Source of the DNA: an uncultured delta proteobacterium
Lineage (GTDB): Bacteria > Myxococcota_A > UBA9160 > JAFDET01
NCBI GenBank assembly: GCA_947259215.1
Contig: CAMYLJ010000026.1
Span: forward strand, 62,001-126,000
Reading direction: 5' to 3'
Length of the DNA stretch: 64,000 nucleotides
The notes beneath the pieces are model-generated. The model ran no database searches. It was not told where the DNA came from and was given only the letters and a program-made list of their open reading frames with translations. Positions 15,683 through 22,953 of this stretch are shown here, one piece after another (within the stretch, counting starts at the first letter, position 1; the number at the start of each line of letters is the position of its first letter). Made by a program: the position numbers and the translations under genes.

Positions 15683-15732
15683 GCGAAGCCGGGTGATAGA
15701 CTGCCTGGGGCGCTCGGGAGGCGCCGGCTTCC

Positions 15733-16254
15733 ATGGCGAGCTGGTCCGAGTTCGAAGGCGCCGCGCCCGACTTCGCGGCGGCGGCCCGTCGCCTGCTGGT
15801 CGGCGCGGACGGGGTCGCCATCGGCTTCCTGGCCACGGCGGGCGCCGGAACGCCGCACCTCTCGCCCGTGTGTCCCATCCTCTGCGGGGATCACCTGTAC
15901 CTGATCGCGAGTGCTCGGACTCCGAAGGTCCGCGACCTGCGCGCCGGGGGCGGTTTCGCGCTGCACGCATTCCTGGGCGGGGCCGACGAGGAGTTCCAGG
16001 TCGCCGGGTCGTCCTCCGAGGTGGTGGATCCGGCGGAGCGCTCGGCGGTGCACGAGGTCGTCCCGTATCCTTCGTTTCGCACGCACGACCCGATCTTCCG
16101 CCTGCGCGTGGAGCGCGCGCTCTGGGTCCACTGGGAAGGTCTCGGGACGCCGGATGCCCGGGCGGTCCGCAGGCGCTGGCCGCCGAGGCAGGCGGGCGCC
16201 GGAGGTCGGAGCTGGAACGGCCCGCCACGGGCGAACCCGGGCGTGGTACCGTGA
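15733..16254 (+). CDS. pyridoxamine 5'-phosphate oxidase-like flavin split-barrel protein
   Basis: A 173-residue protein with the order expected for the flavin-binding split barrel: VAIGFLATAGAGTPHLSPVCPILCGDHLYLIAS, then TPKVRDLRAGGGFALH. Related proteins bind FMN or F420 and reduce small substrates, or use heme or biliverdin. The C-terminus is rich in Gly, Arg and Pro and probably disordered. The substrate is unknown. Confidence 0.75.
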   Translation: MASWSEFEGAAPDFAAAARRLLVGADGVAIGFLATAGAGTPHLSPVCPILCGDHLYLIASARTPKVRDLRAGGGFALHAFLGGADEEFQVAGSSSEVVDPAERSAVHEVVPYPSFRTHDPIFRLRVERALWVHWEGLGTPDARAVRRRWPPRQAGAGGRSWNGPPRANPGVVP

Positions 16255-16255
16255 G

Positions 16256-16627
16256 GTGTCGGATCTGGGAGTCTCATTGGGGCTCGGAGAGGCCGGGCCG
16301 CGCAGCGGGAGCCCGGTCCGCGAGGCGGGCGCCGTGCCGGGCGAAGACGACCGGACCCCGAGTCCCACAGAACGGAGCGCCTCCCAGCTCGAGCGGCTGC
16401 TCTTCTGGCTCCCGGCCGTGCTCGCTGCGGCGGCCTTCGTGCTGACGGCGACCGGACTCTGGGGCAGCATGCTGGGAGGCGAGTGCGCGGGCGTGCTGGG
16501 GATGGTCTTGCGGGCGGGGCTGATCCTCCTCCTGGCCTTCACCGCCGCGGGGTTCGCCGCGGCCCTGGGCTTCGCGGTCGTGTTCGGGATCAGCCAGCTG
16601 GCGGAACGCGGCGAGGACGACCGCTGA
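16256..16627 (+). CDS. small two-helix membrane protein
   Basis: Starting at GTG 16256, immediately after the flavin-barrel gene, this gives 123 residues. A polar N-terminal 45 residues is followed by two membrane helices (LPAVLAAAAFVLTATGLWG and a second near FTAAGFAAALGFAVVFG). No known motif. Tight spacing suggests co-transcription with the upstream gene. Confidence 0.5.
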   Translation: MSDLGVSLGLGEAGPRSGSPVREAGAVPGEDDRTPSPTERSASQLERLLFWLPAVLAAAAFVLTATGLWGSMLGGECAGVLGMVLRAGLILLLAFTAAGFAAALGFAVVFGISQLAERGEDDR

Positions 16628-16676
16628 GCTCATCCCGGATGTCGCACGGGTGCGCTCGGGCGCAGGAGGAGCAGGA

Positions 16677-17108
16677 ATGGGATGCGTGGAGCCGAGCCGG
16701 GAGCAGCTGCGGTCGTTCATCGAAGCGGACGGCGACGACGGGCCCGTCGTGATGATCAACCTGCTGCGCTACCGGGAGCGCGCTGACTACCCGCCCGGCT
16801 TCGACGCGGAGCCGTGCTCCGGGCGCGAGGCGTACCAGCGCTACGGCGCCCTGGTGGGTTCGCACCTGGCGTCCGTCGGCGGACGCATGCTCTGGCTGGG
16901 AAGTGTGCAGGCCAGCGTGATCGCTCCGGATCAGGAGCGCTGGGACGATGCGATCCTGGTGGAGTACCCCTCGCGCAAGGCGTTCCTCCAGATGGCGACC
17001 AACCCCGAGTACCTCCAGGTGGCGCGCCATCGCACGGCGGCCCTCGACGACTCGAGGCTCATCGCCACCACCACGGCGGTCAGCCTGCTCGGCACCGACG
17101 GCGACTGA
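16677..17108 (+). CDS. DUF1330-like ferredoxin-fold protein
   Basis: A 143-residue protein from ATG 16677, preceded by a clear GGAGGAG. The core DDGPVVMINLLRYRERADYPP and ILVEYPSRKAFLQMATNPEYLQVARHR match the DUF1330/dabb-like dimeric alpha-beta barrel family of unknown function. It is followed 19 bases later by a 2Fe-2S ferredoxin. Confidence 0.72.
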   Translation: MGCVEPSREQLRSFIEADGDDGPVVMINLLRYRERADYPPGFDAEPCSGREAYQRYGALVGSHLASVGGRMLWLGSVQASVIAPDQERWDDAILVEYPSRKAFLQMATNPEYLQVARHRTAALDDSRLIATTTAVSLLGTDGD

Positions 17109-17127
17109 TGGGAAGGAGACGCGCAGC

Positions 17128-17475
17128 ATGCCCACCGTCCACTTCGCGGGAAAGTCCGTCGAGGCTCCCCTCGGCGCCAACCTCCGGCTGGTGCTGATCC
17201 GGGCGCGCCTGCCGCTCTACAACAGCGCCGCCCGGGCGCTGAACTGCCGTGGCCGGGGCACCTGCGGCACCTGCGCCGTGCGGATCGAGGGCAAGGTGTC
17301 CGAGCCGACCCGCGCCGAGCGCTGGCGCCTGCGCTTTCCGCCGCACACGCCCGACTCCGGTCTGCGGCTCGCGTGCCAGTGCGCGATCCAGGGCGACCTC
17401 AGCGTCACGAAGCAGCCCGGCATGTGGGGACAGCACGAAGGCGACGACGCCGAAACCCCCGGCGACACCCGCTAG
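17128..17475 (+). CDS. 2Fe-2S ferredoxin
   Basis: A 115-residue plant-type ferredoxin with the cluster ligands NCRGRGTCGTC (C-x5-C-x2-C) and the distal cysteine in LACQCAIQGD. The x5 spacing is typical of the shorter branch that also shows NCGGRGxCGTC. It probably carries electrons for an oxygenase or reductase elsewhere. ATG start with GGAAGGAG upstream. Confidence 0.85.
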   Translation: MPTVHFAGKSVEAPLGANLRLVLIRARLPLYNSAARALNCRGRGTCGTCAVRIEGKVSEPTRAERWRLRFPPHTPDSGLRLACQCAIQGDLSVTKQPGMWGQHEGDDAETPGDTR

Positions 17476-17478
17476 CCC

Positions 17479-18222
17479 GTGGCGCTGGGTGGCCTCGAGT
17501 GGGCGCGGGCCTCCTCCGGCCGGCTCTCGGCGTCGGAGCGCCGCGCGCTCCTCGCGCCGATTCTGGCCACCACGCTTCGCTACACCCGCGATCGACTGCG
17601 TCTGGACCTGGGCCTGAGGCGGGATGCGATCCCGGGCCTGGATCCGGATGCGATCGCCATCCCCGACTCGCGTCTGGTGCAGGAGGCGGAGCGCGAGTGC
17701 CGGGAGACCCTCACGCCCGCGACGGCGAACCACTCGTACCGCACCTTTCTCTTCGGGCTGGCGCTCGCGAGCCTGGATCGGGTCGAGCTCGACGTGGAGC
17801 ACCTGTATACCGCCTGCCTGCTGCACGACATCGCGCTCGAATCTCCGAGCTCCGAGCGCTGCTTCGCCGTCGCCGGAGCCGAGCGCGTGCTCGAGGTGGC
17901 GGGGCTGGATGCGAAGACCGGCGAGTCGCTGGCCGAGGCGGTGGCCCTGCACATCACGCCCGGAATCGGCTACGAGCGCGGTCCGCTCGCTCCCACCATC
18001 GCCGCCGGTGCCATGGTCGACCTGCTCGGCCTGCGCCTCTGCGACGTGCCGGCGGACTACGTGGAGCGCGCGCTCGCCCGGCATCCCCGGCGCGGCTGTA
18101 CGCGCCAGCTGGCGGCGTGCTGGCGGCGCGAGACGGAGACCTTCCCGGCCGGCCGTGCGGCATTCGTCGAGCGCTACGCGGGCTTCAGCTTCTTTCTGCT
18201 GCTCTCTCCGTTCCCCGAATAG
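17479..18222 (+). CDS. HD-domain phosphohydrolase-like protein
   Basis: A 247-residue protein with a metal-binding HD domain: NHSYRTFLFG, then TACLLHDIALE (the HD pair) and a downstream ALHITPGIGY histidine. The layout resembles the cyanamide-hydratase-like subset of HD proteins. It starts with GTG 3 bases after the ferredoxin stop, so it is likely in the same transcript. Substrate unknown. Confidence 0.75.
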   Translation: MALGGLEWARASSGRLSASERRALLAPILATTLRYTRDRLRLDLGLRRDAIPGLDPDAIAIPDSRLVQEAERECRETLTPATANHSYRTFLFGLALASLDRVELDVEHLYTACLLHDIALESPSSERCFAVAGAERVLEVAGLDAKTGESLAEAVALHITPGIGYERGPLAPTIAAGAMVDLLGLRLCDVPADYVERALARHPRRGCTRQLAACWRRETETFPAGRAAFVERYAGFSFFLLLSPFPE

Positions 18223-18271
18223 GCAGCGGACGCCGCAAGCCCCGGCCGCGCGCCGTGATACCCTGCGCAGG

Positions 18272-18778
18272 ATGAAGCGCCACAACGCCTGGATCTTTGC
18301 CGCGATGCTCGTCGGCTGCGCGGGTTGCGATCACGCGACGAAACAGATCGCCCAGGACGCCCTCTCAGGCTCGTCCCCGATCTCGCTGGCGGGCGACACG
18401 CTGCGGCTCGAGCTCGCCTCGAACCCTGGCGGCTTCCTCAGCCTCGGTGCCGGGCTTCCGGCGGGCGTGCGCGGCGTCCTCTTCTTCGTCCTGGTCCCGC
18501 TGGGGCTCGCCGTGCTGTGCGGGCTGGTGCTGCGTGCGAGCGTCGGCTCCGCCGCGTCGCTCCTCGGGCTCGGCATGCTGGCGGGCGGTGGCGTCGGAAA
18601 CTGGCTCGACCGGCTGGCCCACGACGGCGCGGTGACGGACTTCGTGAGTCTCGGCTGGGGTCCGCTCCAAACGGGCATCTTCAACCTCGCCGACGTGACC
18701 ATCGTGGCCGGCGTAGCCCTGCTCCTCCTCGGCGAGCGGGGACGTTCCTCGAGATTTGCGTCAAGGGACACTCCTTGA
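18272..18778 (+). CDS. lspA: lipoprotein signal peptidase (signal peptidase II)
   Basis: This 168-residue inner-membrane aspartic protease cleaves the signal peptide of prolipoproteins after diacylglycerol is attached to the +1 cysteine. Four membrane helices carry the family motifs: DHATKQIAQ (D-x-x-T/K), NPGGFLSLG, GNWLDRLAHDGAVTDFV and FNLADVTI. The last two hold the two catalytic aspartates. The N-terminus is slightly shorter than average. The window encodes many lipoproteins that would be its substrates. Confidence 0.85.
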   Translation: MKRHNAWIFAAMLVGCAGCDHATKQIAQDALSGSSPISLAGDTLRLELASNPGGFLSLGAGLPAGVRGVLFFVLVPLGLAVLCGLVLRASVGSAASLLGLGMLAGGGVGNWLDRLAHDGAVTDFVSLGWGPLQTGIFNLADVTIVAGVALLLLGERGRSSRFASRDTP

Positions 18779-18797
18779 ATCGCGGAAGGAGATCGCG

Positions 18798-19229
18798 ATG
18801 GCCGAGAATGCGACCGAGACGCGCGCGGGCGTGATCCCCACCCTGCGCTACCGGGACGGGGCCGCCGCCGTCGACTGGCTGTGCCGGGCCTTCGGGTTCG
18901 AGCGCCACCGGGTGGTGCCGGACGAAGCGGGCGGCGTCGTCCACGCACAGCGGTCCTTCGGCAACGGGATGGTGATGCTCGGCACGGCCCGCGACGACGC
19001 GTTCGACGCGCTCGTGAAACCGCCGGGCGACGTCGGCGGGGTCGGCACCCAGAGCCCGTACGTCGTCGTCGAGGACGCCGACAAGCACCATGCGCGGGCC
19101 GTCGAAGCCGGCGCCGAGATCGTGATGCCGCTCGAGGACGCGGACTACGGCGGGCGCGGCTACTCGTGCCGCGATCCCGAAGGCCACGTCTGGAACTTCG
19201 GCAGCTACGATCCGTGGGTGGACCGCTAG
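18798..19229 (+). CDS. VOC-superfamily (glyoxalase/bleomycin-resistance-like) protein
   Basis: A 143-residue protein with two beta-alpha-beta-beta-beta modules, including IPTLRYRDGAAAVDWLCRAF at the start and YSCRDPEGHVWNFGSYDP near the end. The pattern is that of the PhnB/bleomycin-resistance branch of VOC proteins. The ATG has AAGGAG upstream. An enzymatic substrate cannot be inferred. Confidence 0.8.
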   Translation: MAENATETRAGVIPTLRYRDGAAAVDWLCRAFGFERHRVVPDEAGGVVHAQRSFGNGMVMLGTARDDAFDALVKPPGDVGGVGTQSPYVVVEDADKHHARAVEAGAEIVMPLEDADYGGRGYSCRDPEGHVWNFGSYDPWVDR

Positions 19230-19399
19230 GGTCGGGACGCCCGGCCGGGGATCTTCGAGGAGGTGACCGTCTTCTTCCTCGACCGGCCCGACGCGGATCC
19301 CCAGCCCGCTGGGCCAGCCGACGGGGGAGCCGGGCCCGACTGAGCGCCCTCTTCAAGACCGCTCGGCGTCCTGCCGATCGGACGCCGGGAGGTGCCAGC

Positions 19400-19891
19400 A
19401 TGGCGGCGTGCAATACCTGCGGCTCGACGATCCTCTTCGGCGGTGAGCGCCACGGGAATCTGCGCTTCTGCAACGCGGCTTGTCTCGAGAAGGGCGCTGC
19501 CCTCACGGTGGCCGAGCAGATCGCGCCGGAGACCGTGCTCCAGGCAGCCCGGGAAGTGCACCAGGGGCTCTGCCCCCTCTGCGGCGGGAGCGGTCCGGTG
19601 GACGTCCACACCGGCTACAAGGTCTGGTCGCTGCTGGTCTTCACTTCCTGGCGGAACGTCCCGCGCATCTCGTGCCGCTCGTGCGGCCTGCGGCACCAGT
19701 TCGAGGGGCTCTTCTTCTCGCTCTTCTGCGGCTGGTGGGGCTTTCCGTGGGGGATCGTGATGACGCCGGTCCAGGTGGCCCGGAACCTGACGGCGATGGT
19801 GCGACCGCCGGATCCGATGCACCCGTCCGACGAGCTCCGGACCTTCATGCGCATCGCCCTGGCCGAGGGCGCCCTCGACGAAGAGGCCTAG
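19400..19891 (+). CDS. zinc-ribbon membrane-associated hypothetical protein
   Basis: A 163-residue protein with paired cysteine motifs suggesting two zinc ribbons: CNTCG with RFCNAAC, and CPLCG with CRSCG. A hydrophobic segment (LFFSLFCGWWGFPWGIVMTP) follows. Start ATG with GGAGG upstream. Function unknown. Confidence 0.65.
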   Translation: MAACNTCGSTILFGGERHGNLRFCNAACLEKGAALTVAEQIAPETVLQAAREVHQGLCPLCGGSGPVDVHTGYKVWSLLVFTSWRNVPRISCRSCGLRHQFEGLFFSLFCGWWGFPWGIVMTPVQVARNLTAMVRPPDPMHPSDELRTFMRIALAEGALDEEA

Positions 19892-19971
19892 CGGGGCCTC
19901 GCTCGCGGCGCGCTTGTGCCGCCGGCCTGGAGCGGCCATCCTGCTGCGTGCGCCCACGAGGAGGAGTCCCG

Positions 19972-20343
19972 ATGCTCCCGATTCGCGGCGTCTACGAGGT
20001 GGTGATCCGGGTGCGGGATCTGCGCCGCGCCGAGGCCTTCTACTGCGATGTCCTGGGCCTCGAAGAGGGCCTGCGCGTGGAAGAACGCGGCATGCTCTTC
20101 CTGCGCGCCGGCGGCGATGCGGGCATGCTCGTGCTCCAGCGCGACGACGGCGGGTTCCCCAAGCAGCACTTCGCCTTCTCGGTCGCCGCCTCCGAGATCG
20201 ACGCCGCGGCCGAGAAGCTCCGCAGCCACGGCGTGGAGATCCGCGGCCCGGTGGTCCACGACTGGATGCCCGCGAAGTCCGTCTACTTCTCCGACCCGGA
20301 CGGCCACGACGCCGAGCTCTGCGCGCCTCTCCCCCGCCACTGA
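19972..20343 (+). CDS. VOC-superfamily (glyoxalase-like) protein
   Basis: A 123-residue protein with the paired VOC modules: VVIRVRDLRRAEAFYCDVLGL at the N-terminus and VYFSDPDGHDAELCAP at the C-terminus. The latter contains the DPDGHxxEL metal-ligand segment typical of glyoxalase I and dioxygenase-like VOC members. GAGGAG precedes the ATG. Substrate unknown. Confidence 0.82.
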   Translation: MLPIRGVYEVVIRVRDLRRAEAFYCDVLGLEEGLRVEERGMLFLRAGGDAGMLVLQRDDGGFPKQHFAFSVAASEIDAAAEKLRSHGVEIRGPVVHDWMPAKSVYFSDPDGHDAELCAPLPRH

Positions 20344-20372
20344 GAAGTCGCAGGGCGGGAGTTCCCCCGCAG

Positions 20373-20390
20373 TGGGCCCCGAGGGGCCTA
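20373..20390 (+). terminator. hairpin after VOC gene, possible terminator
   Basis: Seven-base-pair stem TGGGCCC/GGGCCTA with loop CGAG, starting 30 bases after the VOC stop and followed by ATCGTGTTT. The T-run is weak, so factor-independent termination is only suggested. Confidence 0.35.
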
Positions 20391-20562
20391 ATCGTGTTTG
20401 TGCGGCCGATCCGGCCTGCGCTAGCCTGCTCGGCGAGAGGCCCCTAGTACGATCGAATCGAGCCTCGGTCACAACACGCCCAAGTCTTGCGTTCCTCGTC
20501 ACAGAGCGCCTTTCCCGTCGATCCGTCGCAGCAGTGGCGGTGGCGGTGTTTGTTGCATGGGA

Positions 20563-20592
20563 CTCCCGCGTTCGCACGGTGCGGAGTGGGAG
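20563..20592 (+). other. nested hairpin in the leader of the RRM gene
   Basis: Outer arms CTCCC and GGGAG flank inner arms CGCAC and GTGCG. The structure lies about 55 bases upstream of the GTG start of the RRM protein and could influence its translation; this is inference. Confidence 0.3.
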
Positions 20593-20647
20593 CCCGCGCA
20601 GACCGCAGCCGGCCGGATGGGTCCGGGGGCGGACGAGGTAATGGATA

Positions 20648-20935
20648 GTGGGCAAGCGCCTGTACGTTGGAAATATCTCTTTCTCGACCACCGAGGAAGA
20701 CTTGCGCGAGATGTTCGAGCGCCACGGTACGGTCAGCTCGGTGAGCGTGATCACCGATCGGGAGACCGGTCGCTCGCGCGGCTTCGCGTTCGTCGAGCTC
20801 GAAGACCCGGGCGCTGCGGATGAGGCGATCCGCAGCCTGGACGGGAGCGAAATGGATGGCCGCAGCCTGCGCGTGAACGAGGCGCAGGAGCGCCGCCCCC
20901 GCGGCGGCGGTGGCGGCGGCGGCGGCCGCTACTAG
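20648..20935 (+). CDS. RRM-type RNA-binding protein
   Basis: A 95-residue single-RRM protein. RNP2 is LYVGNI near residue 5, and RNP1 is RSRGFAFVEL near residue 43, with the aromatic residues that stack on RNA. The C-terminus ends in a run of glycines (GGGGGGGGRY), as in bacterial glycine-rich cold-regulated RRM proteins of cyanobacteria and proteobacteria. Start is GTG. Probably binds single-stranded RNA in stress or cold response. Confidence 0.88.
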   Translation: MGKRLYVGNISFSTTEEDLREMFERHGTVSSVSVITDRETGRSRGFAFVELEDPGAADEAIRSLDGSEMDGRSLRVNEAQERRPRGGGGGGGGRY

Positions 20936-20963
20936 CGGTCCGCACGGCACCCCAGCGATCGGC

Positions 20964-20991
20964 GGGGGCTCGGGGGAGACCCCGGGCCCCC
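20964..20991 (+). terminator. strong GC hairpin after the RRM gene
   Basis: Arms GGGGGCTCGGGG (20964-20975) and CCCCGGGCCCCC (20980-20991) pair along 12 positions, with one G-T wobble and loop GAGA, 29 bases after the stop. No U-run follows, so it may stabilise the 3' end rather than terminate. Confidence 0.45.
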
Positions 20992-21078
20992 GCGCTTCGC
21001 GCGCCGCCTCCCGGCGCGCCCCCAACTTCCCACCCCCTGCGTCCCCTCGCCGTGTAGACTGGGCGCGAGGAGACGACC

Positions 21079-21597
21079 ATGGCGAAGTTCACCCCCGAAG
21101 AGCTCGAGCGCGCGTTCCGCACCTACTGGGAGACGGGCGCCGTCGGCGAGCGCTGGGAGGAGTGGAGCGGCCTCTTCACCGAGGACGCCGCCTACCACGA
21201 GCGCATCCTCGGCAGCATGCAGGGACGCCAGGCCATCCGGGACTGGATCGTTCCGATCATGGCTGAGTACGGCGAGCTCTACACCGGCTACGAGTGGCAC
21301 AGCGTCGACGCCGGGCTCGGCAAGGTGATGGTCTACATGCAGAACCGCCGCGACCACCCGAGCGGCGAGGGGACCATCGACTTCCCCGGCATCACGATCC
21401 TGGACTACGCCGGCGACGGTCGCTGGAGCCAGGAAGAGGACTACTGGGCCCTTCCGGCGGCGCGCCGCGCGCAGAAGGAGTACGAGCAGGCGTGCGAGAA
21501 GTTCGATCCGGAGCACCCGGCGAAGCGCACGCGGCACCACTGGGGAAACGGCCCGGACTGGACCCGGGGCGCCCGGACGTACTTCGACCGCCCGTGA
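21079..21597 (+). CDS. NTF2-like (SnoaL/ketosteroid-isomerase-fold) protein
   Basis: A 172-residue protein of the nuclear-transport-factor-2 fold: LERAFRTYWETGAVGERWEEW, FTEDAAYHERILGSMQGRQA and ITILDYAGDGRWSQEEDYW are the typical blocks. Such proteins include polyketide cyclases, delta-5-3-ketosteroid isomerases and scaffold subunits. The start ATG has GAGGAGA upstream. Although KSI shares this fold, I see no evidence to call it one. Confidence 0.78.
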   Translation: MAKFTPEELERAFRTYWETGAVGERWEEWSGLFTEDAAYHERILGSMQGRQAIRDWIVPIMAEYGELYTGYEWHSVDAGLGKVMVYMQNRRDHPSGEGTIDFPGITILDYAGDGRWSQEEDYWALPAARRAQKEYEQACEKFDPEHPAKRTRHHWGNGPDWTRGARTYFDRP

Positions 21598-21703
21598 TTT
21601 CGGCGACGCGGGCCAGGAGCTGGCGGCGGTCTTCCTCCCACAGCTGAAATCCGCTTCCGCTCGCCGCGTAGCCCGTGGCCGTGCGTCGGATGATCACGTC
21701 CAT
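21392..21703 (-). CDS. possible small protein, uncertain
   Basis: An ATG at 21703 opens a minus-strand frame whose first 41 codons read like a small globular protein (MDVIIRRTATGYAASGSGFQ, then LWEEDRRQLLARVAEITGGR). The rest overlaps the NTF2-like gene and is low-complexity. A real gene may have lost its own 3' end here. Weakly supported. Confidence 0.2.
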   Translation of the reverse strand: MDVIIRRTATGYAASGSGFQLWEEDRRQLLARVAEITGGRSTSGRPGSSPGRFPSGAACASPGAPDRTSRTPARTPSARGAPPEGPSSPLPGSSDRRRRSPGS

Positions 21704-21789
21704 GCGCCGGGAAGGATCGGCGCGACCTGTGCCGGCGCGGTGACGTGCCGGTGGGAATCCGGCGAAATCGACGCCGGGTCCCTGACGCG

Positions 21790-21903
21790 TCAGAGCTTCG
21801 GGTCGGACTGGAACCAGCGCTCGACCCGGTCGGCCACGGCGCCCGGACCGCGGCGCGCGTCGCCCAGCCAGAACTCGAGCACCTCCCGGGCCGCGGGGTC
21901 CAC
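21790..21903 (-). pseudogene. truncated DUF924 gene, N-terminal fragment
   Basis: A GTG overlapping the stop of the GNAT-DUF427 gene opens a 37-codon frame: VDPAAREVLEFWLG ... RVERWFQSDPKL, then TGA. This is the N-terminal signature of DUF924 (xxVLxFWxG ... WFxxDPxF), whose members are usually around 180-200 residues. Nothing resembling the remainder of DUF924 follows in any frame. The gene has lost its 3' part. Confidence 0.7.
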
Positions 21904-22925
21904 TACCAGCCCTCGGTTCCCGGCTCGCCCTTGAAGGGACCGACCACGTCGTCGGTGACCCAGCCCCCGTAGAAGCCACCCGGCTGGGGCCGCACGCGCT
22001 CGTCGCCGAGGAAGCAGGCGTCGACCCGGCCCACGAAGAAGGCCAGGTGATCGCGCAGGCCGGCGAACGCGGGCGTCGGATCCGGATAGCTCCAGGCGGC
22101 GTCCGGTACGGTCCTCCCGTCCAGGTCGAGCGTCCAGTAGCGGGCGCTGCCCTTCCATTCGCAGAAGCTGCGGCTGCGGCTCGGGGTGAGCAGCTCGCGG
22201 CGCACGTCCTCCGGCGGCAAGTAGTAGGTCGGCGGGCTCGCCGTCTCGCATACGCGCAGCGCGCGGGCGCTCTCGGCGACGACCTGACCGGCGTGCTCCA
22301 CTCGCACCGGCCGGCGCGCCGGCTCGAGGAGCGGCGGTCGCGGGTAGTCCCACACGGACTCCTGGCCCGCCGACGGCACGACCGTGCGCGCCGGGCGCCC
22401 TCGCGGCAGGGAGCGCCAGAGCGCGGGGTCGAGCAGGTCGAGGACCAGGGTGGCGTCGCCGTCGTCGCGGGCGTGCTCGCGGTAGCCGGCACGCTCGTAG
22501 AGGCGGCGCGCCGGGTTGGCGTGCTCCACGGAGAGCGAGAGCCGCGGGTGCCCGTCCTCGGATGCCACCACGGCCAGCGCCCGCAGCAGCTGCAGCCCGA
22601 TGCCCTGGCCGCGCAGCTCCGGCAGCACACCGATGGCGAGCTCGGGCGTCTGCGCGTCGACGAACCCGTAGGAGTGCTCGGCGGGTGTCCACAGCCGGCA
22701 CCAGGCGGCACCGGCGGGACGCCCGTCGCGTTCGGCGACGACGCCCAGGTCGCCCGTCCGTTTGCCGAAGCCGCGCAGGAGCTTCGCCAGGTCCGGGCGC
22801 GCCAGCCCCTCGTCCTGCGGCGGCCGAGGCTCGCCGGGGCGCCAGAACGCGGCCTCGAAGAGCATGGCGCGCAGGAAGGGCAGGTCTTCCGGAGCGCTGC
22901 GGCGCACGCGGCTGGAATCGCTCAT
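21903..22925 (-). CDS. GNAT acetyltransferase-DUF427 fusion protein
   Basis: A 340-residue two-domain protein. Residues about 1-170 are a GNAT domain with the acetyl-CoA loop LPELRGQGIGLQLL and the ARRLYERAGYREHA C-terminal block. Residues about 185-340 form a complete DUF427 domain: VRVEHAGQVVAESARALRV, TYYLPPEDVRRELL, CEWKGSARYW and AWSYPDPTP. DUF427 proteins are normally stand-alone and of unknown function. The start is ATG 22925; upstream in-frame starts would overlap the divergent membrane-protein gene 28 bases away. Confidence 0.82.
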   Translation of the reverse strand: MSDSSRVRRSAPEDLPFLRAMLFEAAFWRPGEPRPPQDEGLARPDLAKLLRGFGKRTGDLGVVAERDGRPAGAAWCRLWTPAEHSYGFVDAQTPELAIGVLPELRGQGIGLQLLRALAVVASEDGHPRLSLSVEHANPARRLYERAGYREHARDDGDATLVLDLLDPALWRSLPRGRPARTVVPSAGQESVWDYPRPPLLEPARRPVRVEHAGQVVAESARALRVCETASPPTYYLPPEDVRRELLTPSRSRSFCEWKGSARYWTLDLDGRTVPDAAWSYPDPTPAFAGLRDHLAFFVGRVDACFLGDERVRPQPGGFYGGWVTDDVVGPFKGEPGTEGW

Positions 22926-22953
22926 CGGGTCCGCAGGAGCGTAGACTACGGGG

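Larger units (their letters stand above)
20344..20647. other. 304-base intergenic region upstream of the RRM gene
   Basis: No coding sequence is apparent. It holds a hairpin shortly after the VOC stop (20373-20390) and a second nested hairpin about 55 bases before the RRM start (20563-20592). The long leader may regulate the RNA-binding protein gene, but no known riboswitch was recognised. Confidence 0.4.

Noticed and set aside
19261-19341. 26-codon frame starting VTVFFLDRPDADP with a GAGGAG upstream
   Set aside because: It is in frame with the VOC gene past its stop and has no recognisable homology; too short to support.
21079-21597. Ketosteroid isomerase
   Set aside because: The NTF2-like fold fits many functions; the catalytic residues of KSI could not be placed, so the steroid link was not extended to this gene.
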